Shown: positions 1-9,744 of the stretch, one piece after another
Position numbering within the stretch: the first letter of the stretch is position 1
Layout of the letters: every line of letters begins with the position of its first letter
Origin: Posidonia oceanica
Lineage: Eukaryota; Streptophyta; Magnoliopsida; Alismatales; Posidoniaceae
Assembly (NCBI GenBank): GCA_037176725.1
Contig: JAZBRS010000060.1
Span: 54,216,001-54,280,000, forward strand
Length of the DNA stretch: 64,000 nucleotides
Direction: 5' to 3'
Notes under the pieces: model-generated
Databases searched by the model: none
Seen by the model: only the letters and a program-made list of their open reading frames with translations
What the model was told of the DNA's origin: nothing
Made by a program: the position numbers and the translations under genes

Positions 1-245
1 CGCACCTCTTCCAGCGTAGGTGTCAGCTCAGTCTTGTTGAAACGGAAGACATGATGCGCCGGCTTCCAGAATCTTGCGGCGGCACACAGAAGGTGGCGGC
101 TGACCTCCACATCAGCGGCCTTCAGCAGCTTGGTTGGTATGCCCCACAGGCGCAGCTGTTCACAGTCTTGTAGAGTGAGCCTGCTGATCCATTCTCGCAG
201 GGCTTCCGAGCAGTGTGCGGGAGTTAGCAGAGTAGGAAAGCCCAT
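1..245 (-). CDS. Extra ORF downstream of integrase, DUF7745-like, N-terminal part (cut by window edge)
   Basis: An open frame starts with ATG at 245 and runs without a stop to the window edge (81 codons). It begins M-G-F-P-T-L and contains SRHLLCAAARFWKPAHHVFR followed by ELTPTLEEV. The same start (M-G-Y-P-T-L) and core occur at 42784 in E3, which fixes the start codon. The pattern of an aromatic-W-x-P-A-x-x-x-F-x-F core followed by TPT-x-E-E is what I know from plant DUF7745 proteins, which are often found in retrotransposon-derived gene models. No signal peptide or membrane segment is visible. Function is unknown. It sits where retroviruses have env but does not look like an envelope protein. 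This copy is open where E3 is broken. Confidence is high for homology with E3 and moderate for the family name. Confidence 0.72.
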   Translation of the reverse strand, partial: MGFPTLLTPAHCSEALREWISRLTLQDCEQLRLWGIPTKLLKAADVEVSRHLLCAAARFWKPAHHVFRFNKTELTPTLEEV

Positions 246-1782
246 TACGCTGATTGCAGAGGGACAGGCAGATAGCTGCAAAAGCTTGAAAGTACCTGCT
301 ATCAATAAACAGTCAGATCTCGCAGGCATATATTCTTTGACAATAAACAGAAATTGAGGCTGATAAAGTAGTTCCATATGCATTCAGCAGTTGATAACAG
401 AGCATAGCAATTAAGCACAAATAAACAAAGGGAATTGGTAGCAGTCCGGCGAATGCGGGGGCGAGGGCCGGCAGGAGATCTGGACCGGCACAGCTTGAGT
501 GTCGTCGATGCGCTCTGCTGGGGAGAAGTACTGTCTCAGGGCCGAAGCGCGTTGCAGAGCGGGAGAAATCGATAGGAAAAGGGATGATAGAAGAAGATGC
601 ATGTATGCATGATGCAGGTGATATGCTTATGAAGATGAGTAGTATGCTTAGATGAATGAGCGTGCTTGGATAAATGAGTATGCTTGGATAGGTGAGTATG
701 CCTAGATAGAATGAGTATGCTTGGATAGGTGAGTATGCCTGGATAGAATGAGTATGCTTGGATAGAATGAGTATGCTTGGATGCCCTCAACATACGGAGT
801 GCTTTGGTGCCTACGGCGAAGGAAGGGAGTGGTTCCTAACTCACTGGGCCCTACCTAGACTCTTGGCTTGCTGGTGGCTCTCCGGAACGGGTTGCTGGCA
901 TTATACAGGTGGTGGTGTGGTGAGGACAGGCTACTGGCCACACTCTCAGGACCTACACCTATTCTTTCAGCTCTTTTTTTTTTTGATTGATTTCTCCCTC
1001 ATAGGTATGCAGTCTTTCTCTGTCCCTAGCCAGGAGAAGGGTGAGTGTTTGCTCTTAAGGGGATGTGGTAGACCCTCTTGACATGCTGGGGATCTCTAGT
1101 GAGGCATGGGGGATAATGGTGCCTGTGTTTTTCGAGCTACATTTTGCCTTTTTTCTTGTTTTTTTTTTTTTTTTTTTTTTTTTTGGTTTTTGTTCTATCT
1201 CTTTTCTCTTTCTTCTTTTTTTTTGCTTGTTGTTTTGCTTTTCTCTTTTTTTTTCAGGCTTTTGCTATCCCCATTTTGGTGGCAAAAGGAGGGTGTTGGA
1301 AATGTAATGGATTTAGGTTTTGGGTCTGCTGTGTGATGGGTAGAAGGAGCAGGGTTAGACTGCACACCCCTATCTCTAGGGCCGGCTTCTGTCTTCGTCT
1401 TCTGTTCCTTGGATGGGCCCAAACCTAGGTGTTTACTCTCGCTTTTTCCAGACTCACATCCTAACATTTTTTTCTCCCTCAGAGGTGTATGTCCTTGCGA
1501 GATTAGGTGGTTCGCCTGTCCTCGTTGGTGGTGGCTCCCTCACTAGCTAAGACATCTGAGTAGTGCCAGGTGAGGTAGGGTGACTCTTTCCAGAGCAGGC
1601 AAGCACTTCCGGTTTTCATCACCGGGCCTAGATACAATGCTTGAGAGGATGACGATGATGATTTTGGAGAGAGAGAATGCAAGAGTTGAAAGGATGATGA
1701 TGATGATTTGAAATAGAGGTTGCAAGAGGTGAGAATGCAAGTGGGAGAAGGGCATCTGCAACGGGGCCGCTTTCGGCTACTG
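246..1782 (-). other. Non-coding stretch between integrase and extra ORF in E1
   Basis: No convincing coding frame. On the minus strand, about 1640-1440 matches E3 at about 41460-41640 and E4 at about 63595-63720, a block conserved in three copies just after integrase. A polypyrimidine run on the plus strand at about 1147-1255 (purine-rich on the element strand) corresponds to the purine-rich tract of E3 at 41858-41945. The ATG-rich T-tract frames here are low-complexity artefacts. GAT-rich simple sequence lies at 1640-1720. Confidence 0.6.
640..783. repeat. 18-19 bp tandem repeat (GAGTATGCTTGGATAGA-like)
   Basis: About seven to eight head-to-tail copies. The TGAGTATGC core starts at 675, 693, 712, 730, 749 and 768, so the period alternates between 18 and 19 bp. 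The matching part of E3 (about 42340-42480) is not repeated, so this is a local expansion in E1. Confidence 0.85.
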
Positions 1783-2649
1783 TTAGTACTTCTTCAGATA
1801 GCAGAGGTTGACGGGCTCAGACTGCTCGACCCGGTCCATATCCTCAAGAGTTGCAGCGCCTCCCGAAAAGATCTGCTTGACCACAAAGGGGCCACGCCAA
1901 TTGGGTCGGAATTTCCCTCGACCGTCAGGCAAATGAATGGCGTGCAAGACAAGGTCCCCTGGCTGAAAGTTTCTGGGCTGGACCTTCTTCAAGAATGCTC
2001 TGGCCATCCGCTTCTGATAGCAGTGAGCGTTGTGCATAGCTTGCAGTCTGCGCTCATCAATTAAGTTCAGTTGGATGCAGCGGTCTTCGACCCATTCTGC
2101 CTCTTCCAGCTCAGCTTCTCGTACGATCCGCAGAGAGGGGATCTCTACTTCAACAGGTAACACCGCTTCCATGCCGTACACCAGAGAGTACGGGGTGGCT
2201 CTTGTAGAGGTCCGGATTGATGTCCTGTACGCCCAGAGTGCGTACGGGAGCTTGTCGTGCCAATCCTTGTGGGTTTCTGCCATTTTCTTCAGAATCTTGA
2301 CAATGTTCTTGTTTGCAGACTCCACAGCTCCGTTCATCTGTGGCCGATAGGGTGAGGATCGATGATGCTTGATCTTGAGATTCTGCAGGTATTCCTCGAT
2401 CCTTTTGGCAATGAAGTTTGTGCCATTATAGGAGATGACTGAGTGCGGGACCCCATATCGGGCAACGATATTGTTTCTGATAAATTTTTCTGTTGCCACA
2501 GCGGTGACTGTTCTGTAAGAGGCTGCTTCCACCCACTTGGTAAAGTAATCGATAGCTACCAGAATGTAACGATGACCATTTGAAGCAGCAGGGTGGATGG
2601 CGCCAATGACATCGATCCCCCAGGTGGAGAAAGGCCATGGCGAAGACAT
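1783..2649 (-). pseudogene. Integrase core and C-terminus of E1, second catalytic Asp lost, zinc finger deleted
   Basis: The frame reads SSPWPFSTWGIDVIGAI (first catalytic Asp), then IDYFTKWVEAASY, then V-I-S-Y-N-G-T, then RPQMNGAVESANKN (catalytic Glu), and ends with a GPF module (NWRGPFVVKQIFSGGAATLE) and EPVNLCYLKKY. In E3 and E4 the second site is S-D-N-G. Here Asp is Tyr, a G-to-T change on the element strand, so the DD35E triad is broken. The N-terminal H-H-C-C zinc domain is absent because the deletion at about 2640-2650 removed it. There is no chromodomain, as expected for Tat elements. The stop comes two codons earlier than in E3 and E4. The frame is shifted relative to the upstream gag-protease frame. 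Confidence 0.9.
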
Positions 2650-2652
2650 CCG
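2638..2652 (-). other. Deletion junction joining RT N-terminus to integrase core
   Basis: On the minus strand the sequence passes from the conserved pre-RT motif KEYADVFA straight into the integrase motif SPWPFSTWGID. In intact E4 the two donor sites are at 60325-60332 and 62624-62631, and both read GTCTTCGC. A deletion between such 8-10 bp direct repeats would remove about 2.3 kb holding RT, RNase H, the second RNase H and the integrase zinc domain. This is the usual footprint of illegitimate recombination in plant retrotransposons. Confidence 0.88.
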
Positions 2653-4102
2653 CATATTCTTTCAGGAATGCGATGAACTCTGCTCGAGCCTGGGAGGACA
2701 GCTGGGCACTGATACGAACTTCTCTGACTTCCTCAGCTATGCCGATGTTGACAACCTCTGTTTCTTCTTCAACATGGAGGTTGGGGCCTTCTGGGTCGTC
2801 GTCATAGGGCCGGAACTCGGGCAATGATTCATCAGTCTCATCCATGCCCGTATCATCCTCCTCTCCATAAGCAATAAGTTCCGAGAGGATCTCTTTCTCA
2901 AAGGAAGGGCTTGTGATATCGAAAGAGTGCATGTGTTCCGCTGCTTGGCCCTGGTGACGCTTCAGGATGGTCACGCTTACTCGAGTGTTCTTGTGGCCTC
3001 GGTGCGCGACCTCCGTCCCAGCAACTCCTTCTGCTATTTGCTCTGGCCTGACTGATTCTGCTGAGTGCTTTGCTGATTCTACTGAGGGCCTTGCTGATTC
3101 TGCTGTTGATGCTGCTGACTGTTCTGCTGCTGAGGCTGCTGACAGCTTTGTTACTGGTTCTGCTTTCTGCTCTATTTCTGCTGCTGCATGAACTACTGAT
3201 GGTTCCTCCTCCAGGTTTTCTAATGTGCTTGGGGAGGGTATGCCGGACTGGCGGCTGATCTGAGCACTGCCGCTCGATATACTGCTCAAGTGAGGCATGT
3301 GTTGCACAAACCACCTAGACCCACCTTCTGGTTGGAGAGTAATGAGCTCATCTGGTCTAGGGGAGTCCGGCGCTGCTGAGTCTTCTTCCAGGACCATGAT
3401 AGAGGCATGGTCTTCTTGCAGAGGAGGGTCCGTAACCACGGCTTTTCCTTTCCTTTCTGCGGCTTGATGCTCTGCCAGGTCTTCTGCTATCGACTTGATT
3501 TGTTCTTGATAGAGCAGCTCTAAGTCAGACATCCAAGAATCGACCTGGGCTTCTATCGCCACTCCTTCTTCCTCGTCCGAGGGGGAGTCGACGTAGTAGG
3601 CGCCGGGGGCCTGCGGCACTGGCCCGGCTGCAAGACGGATTGCTGCCCTTGGAATCTGCATGATCTGGTTCACGGGCGCGTCCGATGGTGGCGACTCTGA
3701 TGTGGAAGGCCCAAATGGACAAGTCAGCGGTGCCATAGATGGATATGCTGCCAGGGTCACTGTTGGAGAGTAAGCAGGGGTGCTCTTCAGAGGGCTCAAG
3801 GGCCCGGAGAGTGTAGTGCTCAGTTGGCCTTTTGTATCGGGCCGTAACTGAGAGAGTGCAGCCTCTGACGCCATGGGGTCTTGCCATGAGAGCTGCTGCT
3901 GGTTGTCAGGAGGATGCGAAGCGGACTGTGCCTGCTGCATTCCCGGAGATGTGGATGCTGAAGCGGGCTGAGCCGCGCTGTTGACTGTATTGATTAACTG
4001 CCCCTCCAGAGATAGGGACAGTGGCACTGATGTTTCTGTGACCGCTGGTAGCATGCTTGGTTCTGCCAGAAGGAGTGTCTCTGACTCCTGCACTGCTGCT
4101 GT
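2650..4102 (-). pseudogene. Protease-RT linker of E1 gag-pol, low complexity, ending in RT N-terminus
   Basis: Open in the same frame as protease and gag. The first ~370 residues are rich in Ser, Ala, Pro and Glu, with conserved islands shared with E3 and E4: an acidic YYVD-S-P-S-D-E-E-E motif, RPDELITLQPEGGSRWFVQ, and then VSVTILKRHQGQ...HSFDI..P.FEKEILSELIAYGEED. An Ala/Ser/Glu-rich repeat (ESARPS-VESAKHS-AESVRP) lies where E3 has its His-rich minisatellite. The end matches the RT entry motif EFIAFLKEYADVFA and is then cut by the deletion junction. After that the reading frame is out of phase with integrase. The linker's function is not known. Confidence 0.8.
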
Positions 4103-5119
4103 CTATTCTTGAGAAGCTGATGTGGCTGCAAAAGAGTGGGAACTTGCCAGTTCTGCCACAAGGCCTGCTGAGCTGCCTGCTGTTTCTGCCAGAGGAAGAG
4201 CTAAATAGATTGACTGTGTGGCCTCTGCTCTGATCACTATTTCTGCTGTGCTGGTTGGGACTGCCTCTGTTGTACCAGACTGCTCCTCATCCGAGTAGTA
4301 GTCCTCAACACACACCCAATCCTCTGTCGGTACCGCGTCTTGATCATCGGATGATCCCAGGGTTCCTGCACTGGTAAAGTTAGTGAGGTCTCTGGGAATG
4401 GCTGATTCTGGATTGTTGAGCTGAGAGCAGTGATCTTCGTTGGTCTTGGGCTCATAGCCGAGGCCTTCAGATTTCCTTCGCTCCATTGCTACGATCGGCT
4501 CTGCGATCCCCTGGCCGTGACGCCCGAGCGGCGTACCCTTTATGTAACCCCACCTGTGACATACATTCTCGACCATTCGGAGGGGGTTGCTGTGAACGGT
4601 CAAGGAGTTGACACGTTCAAGATCAGGAATGAAGTTAACCGGCTCACACCGATTAACGCGATATAGGGCTTCAGAAGTCTCGGGGTCAAACGGGATAGAT
4701 TGCGACGACACGGGGGAGACTGCTTCGATCCGCTCCTTCTCAAAGTTCTCCACCATGACGACAATGACATCGTCGCCGCGACGGTACTTTATCATTTGAT
4801 GGAGGGTCGAAGGAAGGACCTGATGCTTGTGGAGCCAAGGGCGCCCAAGCAGAATATTGAAGTTCGGCTGCAAGTCGACGACATAGAACTCTACGTCGAA
4901 GACAACCGGGCCAATAGCAAGAGGAATAATCAGGATCCCTAGAGCGTCATGGTGAGTGTTGTCAAAGGCTGTCATTCCCTTCACGGCTGGCGTGATGTCC
5001 TCGACTTTGAATCCGAGCTTGGTTGCAGTACGCAAGGGGCAGACGTTAAGGCCTGACCCATTATCAACCAGTGTTAGGGGAATGCGAAAGTTTTTGAACT
5101 GCACCGTGACGAATAGGGG
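4103..5119 (-). pseudogene. Aspartic protease domain of E1 gag-pol
   Basis: The domain starts near QFKNFRIPLTLVDNGSGLNVCP. D-N-G-S replaces the usual D-T/S-G-A/S loop, with catalytic Asp at about 5066-5064; this D-N-G-S variant is common in plant Tat-type proteases. It continues with GMTAFDNTHHDALGILIIPL, FDVEFYVVD and NILLGRPWLHKH, the flap and hydrophobic-hydrophobic-G signature of retropepsins. Further on come VENVCHRWGYIKG.PLGRHGQGI and an acidic DYYSDEEQSGT tail. It is separated from gag by a single TAG (about 5117-5119) where E3 has a Gln codon, and from the linker by a TAG at about 4100-4102. It would be released from a gag-pol polyprotein. Confidence 0.92.
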
Positions 5120-6886
5120 CTAGTTATGATTAATCCCCGCCGGAGGCAGCTCATCGCTTGTAAAAGAGATGACCTGGGGCTCCGCAATCAACCCAACCAT
5201 GCTCTCCAAGGCAGAAGGCTCAATGGACTGGGACACACGGGCAGCCTGGAACACGCGAAGAAAAGCCTCGCGGTGTTCGGCAGAGGTGTGGATCAAGTCC
5301 CAGATAGAAATGTCGGCTTTGACCTTCTTAAGCTGGGAGGTCAAGTCGGCTTTAGGTTGGCTTTTTTTGGCAACTGGAGGGGTGATTCTAGCAGGTTCTA
5401 AGGGGGTAGTGGAAGGAAGCTGGGTTACTACAGGCTGGATAGGGATTTGGCTAGTTACAGGCTGATCTGGAGTTGGATCTACTATGGGTTGGCTAGAGGG
5501 TGGGGGCACAACAGGTCTAGGGTGAGTTGGCCTAATTGCCGATGTTGGGGGCCTGTAAACCCTCCCCGATCGCATTACTTCCGCGCACATCTCTGTGGCG
5601 TAGCTGTAAGGGACGCGATGGGTGTCCAGGGTCAAATCAATGATGACTGGAGCACGTGCTGCGAGCACACGAGGGGTTACAGGGGAACCTGTTGGATACT
5701 GCGGTCTGTCTAATGGGTATGGTTGTTGGGGTGGGAATGCTGGGGCAGGTTGAGGTCTGCCTAGAAGGTGTAACTGAGGCCGCCCTAAAAAGTGGATGGG
5801 GGAACTAGGCTGGGCTCTAGCTAAGAGGTGCACAGGGGATTGAGCCTGGGGAAGCACGGTGGGAGGCGCGAGAGGGCGCTCCGGCCTGGCACGCGGTCGG
5901 ATCATGTGAATTCCCGACTCGGAGCCGGCAACTGCCGCGAGATAGGGACTGACTGGGAAAGGCTCAGAGATGTCAGATATGAGATCAGAAGGGTCGACCA
6001 CAGAGGTAGCAGGCCCGGAGGGAAAGACAGAGTGGATGCCTGAAGTTCCCGCCCCTCCCGGATAAGTGTGCTCCGGTAAAGGTTGGCAGACGATGCCAGA
6101 ATGCGGGGGAACAGCTGAGTGTGCAGATGCATGAGTGTGTGCTTGAGTGGATGCCTCGTGCGTGTCGATCACAATCGTTCCCGATTCGATCAAGTCCTGA
6201 ATTGCGTTCCGCAGGGAGAAGCAATTGTCTGTCGAATGCCCGACACTTCGATGGAAATTGCAGAAGAGGTCCGACCTAAACCAATGCGGCAAAGGACTTG
6301 GCGGCGGACGAACCTCCAGGAACTTCAGGAGGGATGCAACCTTCGGCAAGATGACCGTGAGCGGCTCCACCAGTGGGGTGAAACTACGCCTCTCAATGGG
6401 TGGCCTTCTTTGCCTTGGGTGTGAGCCTTGCTGAACCGGTGCGGCAGGATAGACCAGTCTAGCGGTGGTAGTGATGTGTGGTGTGTGTGGATTCCTAGGT
6501 GCAGGAGCGTACACCATCTGAGCTGGGGCAGGCCGGGATAGCAAGCGAACAGGCACAGCAGGGGAGTCGACGAATGCAACAGCGGGTTTTGGCGAATCCT
6601 TCCTCTTCGGGCGGTTGTTGCTGCTGCCGCTGTTGTTGTTGTTGGAGGCGCTGCTGTTGGCACTGTTGCTGCTTATCACTGCCTGCTTAGCGAACGCAGA
6701 GAGAGCCGGGAAGTTGCCACTTCGCAAAGAACTCTACACGCGCGCTCCAGCTCTGATGAGTGCCGCAAAAGTAGTGACTGGTTGGATGCTAAGCAGAGCT
6801 CCGAGAGACGGCTGCGCCCCTTTGATAACGATCTCGATAGACTCCTCGTCAGAGGGTCTATCTCGAACCTGAGAGGCAAGGGCGCG
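5120..6886 (-). pseudogene. Gag C-terminal half of E1: Asn/Ser-rich tract, zinc knuckle, Pro-rich tail
   Basis: In frame with the protease and with the gag N-terminus. In order: RSGNFPALSAFAKQA, then an Asn/Ser-rich tract (NSANSSASNNNNSGSSNN), then PLT.ILPKVA.LL.F.E, then the knuckle C-N-F-H-R-S-V-G-H-S-T-D-N-C (C-x2-H-x4-H-x4-C, about 6263-6222), then a long Pro/Gln-rich region and IDLTLDTHRVPY.YATEMCAEV.RSGRVYRP, then ISIWDLIHTSAEHREAFLRVFQAA. The C-H-H-C knuckle is the form usual in Tat gags and would bind genomic RNA. The frame is separated from the N-terminal half by a TAA at about 6884-6886, where E3 and E4 have Trp (GRW). Confidence 0.88.
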
Positions 6887-8350
6887 TTAGCGGCCGACGT
6901 ACTCCCCGAACGGCTCGCCAGAATTCTGCTTGATTGCGATCAAGTCCGCCCTCTTTGGGACCAGATCGAGGTTGAAGGAGTATTGCTCCAGGAACGCCTG
7001 ACTGAGGTCGTTCCAAGTCTTGATGGCTGACATATCAAGCGATGTGAACCACTTGAGTGCCGGCCCGGTCAAACTCTTCTGGAACAAGCGGATCAGCAAC
7101 CTCTCGTCAGCCTGAAGCTGAGCGAGATCACCGCAATACGCCTTCAAGTGTGCTACGGGGCAGCCCCTACCATTATACTTCTCGAAGTCCGGGATCTTGA
7201 ACTTCGGAGGGAGTACCGCCTTTGGAAAGCAGCAGAGGTCCCGGAATTGGTAGGTCTGGTGCTCAGTACCCTGCACTAATCGTAGTGCTTTCTCCAAGAC
7301 GTCCATCCGGTTATTGATGGGGTCTGGGATTGCTGCTGTAGGAGAGGGATCAGCAGGGGTAGCGAGCGCATACGCCGAATGGGTCGCACCTAAGTGCTCC
7401 TCCGGATCTACCATAGCGTCGCCTGGTGGAGCAACGGGATGGCCGGCGTATCCGTGCTGGGGGACTGTGTATGCAGGAGTGTACGCAGGATGCTGGACCT
7501 GATGCAGAGGAGAAGAGTAGATGCCATGCTGTGCTGTGATAGGGGTAGGATGACGGAGCACCAGTTGCTGTACAGGCGGAGTGCCAGACAGCGAGCCAGT
7601 GAGGTACTGGGCTCCAGCCGGTCCAAAGGACTGACCACCAGGGTGAAGTGGAGCATGCTGTGCCAGGTGTTGTGCAGCAGGAGGCGGTAAACGAGCCCCC
7701 ATCGTCGGAACCGTGAGCAGTTGAGACGATGGTCGAGGCGGAGGTGTGGAGGTCGATGCATGGAATGCAAGAACTGGCCTCAGAGGAACCTCAGGAACGA
7801 CAGGAATAGAGGAAGGACGAACCGATAGAGCCATGCCCTGCAGTCTCTGGGCAAGCTCCATCAGGTGCTGGTACTGCGCCTCGGGCGTCTCGCCAGTGGG
7901 GACGCTGAAGTGCAGTGCCGGCGAAGGCTGAGAAACAAGTGGCACGGACACAGACTGTCCGGGAGGGAAGGATTCTACAGCAAAGGTCGCAGCGACGGTG
8001 GAAGGGATGTCGAAAGCGACGTATCCCTGGGATGGAGGGGGCAGTGGCGTCTCCGAAACACGAGTAACGGTCGTCAAGATGGATTCGGCGACCGGATCCG
8101 GAGGAAGAGATGCTTGCCACTGTCCCGGGATGTACTGAGAACCTAGAGACGTCAGGGGAGGAAACCCTGGCGTCGGAGGGGGAACAAGGGGGACAGAAGG
8201 AGCAACCGGAGGGGCCGGAATGGAAACACCCTCCGTGACAGGAGTGAAAAGAGGCTCACTGACGTACTGGGCCATTGCTGACCTAGATCGCGTGAGAATA
8301 GGGCTGCGACGAGTGTTCAAGCGGTGAGTCCTAAGAGGAGCTATCGTCAC
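6887..8350 (-). pseudogene. Gag N-terminal half of E1 (retrotransposon gag domain)
   Basis: The capsid-like gag core is seen near the end of this segment: NGRGCPVAHLKAYCGDLAQL, LLIRLFQKSLTGPALKWFTS, TWNDLSQAFLEQYSFNLDLV, and KQNSGEPFGEYVGR. The N-terminal ~330 residues are Pro/Gln/Ala-rich and poorly conserved. A start at 8275 (M-A-Q-Y) is shared by all four copies. An upstream in-frame ATG at 8350 is also possible because SP-LTRSRSAMAQ upstream of it is conserved in E3 and E4. Gag forms the particle that packages element RNA. Confidence 0.9.
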
Positions 8351-9589
8351 AAATGCGGATAGCTCGGAAGGGGAATGGCCGCGAATGAAGTCGCAAAAAG
8401 GGCGTCAACGGGGGTCGGTACTCGAGCTCTGGCAAAGGGAAACTCGCTATACCGATCACGCTGACACAACAGAAGGAAATTAGGGTTAGAAACTAAAAGA
8501 TGAATGCAAATGAGTTAGTTAAATGGCATGAATGATATGCATGCTTTATAGTATGCCCCCCTCACCTAACTAGTGTTTCCTAGCAAGGTTGTCTACTCTG
8601 GGTATCCCTGGGTGTACGGGTCACCGACTCAGGTCAGAAAAAGTAGGTCCCCTGTCTAACTCCCGGCCCAAAGCTCAGGAAATGACAGGGTAGTGCGTTG
8701 GTGGCCTCTACCCTGCCAAAGCGTGGGTGGTACCCTCTACTAACACCGACACGACCCCCGGACAAGGGGGGGACAGACCGACTGGCTCGTGCCACGCCCA
8801 AAGCGGTGGAACAAGAAGCCAGGACCGTCCTTCGCAGACTAATAGGTGGACTCAGATGAGAAGAATGCATGCCCTATATGATACTTATGCAAATGCTTAA
8901 AGTCTTTTATCTTGAGTATTTTATTAACCAGAGGGAGTGAAGGATTGTTCAGAGTCTCTAGTTGCTCCTAGGAGTTCTTTTTACTTGCGGTTTTTAGTTA
9001 ACCATGGGGAGAGCAAACATGTTTCTACTATCCTAGGCATGGCATGTGCGAAGGGGAAGAAAATCAGTCAAGCATGGCAGGCAAACAACATACAACACAG
9101 CAAAAGGCAAGTGCATGGCATGTGCGAGTGTTTGTGAGCATAATGGTGAAGAAAAAAAAACATTCATCAAGTCAAAAGGCATGTATGCAAGGCATGTGCG
9201 TGCGTAGTGACATAGCAAAAGTGTAAAAGAAGCATTCACCATTCAAAAAGCATGTATTGTTGCCAAACAAGTACGTAGACATGCAATGTGCGATAACTAA
9301 AGCAGTAATAAACAAGTAAGGCAAGGAAAATAAAGACAAGTAAGCTGTAAAGGAAGTAAGAGCATAAGCAAGACAATAAGTAAACAAACAAGCAGAGAAG
9401 CAAAGCCAAGCGAAAAAGGAGCGCAAACCGAGACGAAAGGGGTGCAAAACCTAGGCAAAGTAGCCACAAAGCGACTTTCTAGGAGTTTGCACAGAAAAAC
9501 GAGCAAAGCAGGCAAAGAAGGCACACAAGGCAGGCAAAACTGCGAAAACAGGCAAGCGAAAAGCCGGGAACGAAAGCCGGAGTCTAGCA
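8351..9589 (-). other. 5' untranslated leader of E1 between primer-binding site and gag
   Basis: About 1.2 kb without a conserved frame. Blocks near 8560-8870 (minus strand) match the E3 leader at about 31490-31800 and the E4 leader at about 54150-54470, including CGTGTCGGTGTTAG-like and AGGGTCAAGGCCAC-like stretches. The rest, 8880-9580, is a G+A-rich sequence on the plus strand with many short AAGGCA/CAAGCA repeats. Unlike classical Ogre elements, there is no clear ORF between primer-binding site and gag. Confidence 0.65.
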
Positions 9590-9607
9590 TCCCCAGCAGA
9601 GTCGCCA
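9590..9607 (-). promoter_or_regulatory. Second, internal copy of the primer-binding site
   Basis: The 18 bases are identical to the LTR-adjacent site at 9726-9743. The copy is 136 bp further into the leader and sits inside a longer duplicated block (CGAAAGCCGGAGTCTAGCAT on its left in both). The flank on the LTR side differs after a few bases, so this copy cannot be a normal minus-strand strong-stop primer site. Confidence 0.8.
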
Positions 9608-9725
9608 CTGTGCGACTCGCTGGGAGCCGACACAGGCAGACAAGCAAACAGACAAGGTAGACAAAGGCACAAAGGCAAACAAATCCCAAGCGAGCGAAAG
9701 CCAAGGCGAAAGCCGGAGTCTAGCA

Positions 9726-9743
9726 TCCCCAGCAGAGTCGCCA
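9726..9743 (-). promoter_or_regulatory. Primer-binding site of E1, tRNA-Arg type
   Basis: On the element strand the sequence is TGGCGACTCTGCTGGGGA, one base from the LTR end. It is complementary to the 3' end of plant tRNA-Arg(ACG) including CCA, as I recall that tRNA, with a small mismatch. Use of tRNA-Arg is reported for Ogre-type elements. Confidence 0.88.
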
Positions 9744-9744
9744 C

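Noticed and set aside
1065..1428. Phe-rich frames that look like membrane proteins
   Set aside because: They translate a poly-T/polypyrimidine run; the matching E3 tract is non-coding.
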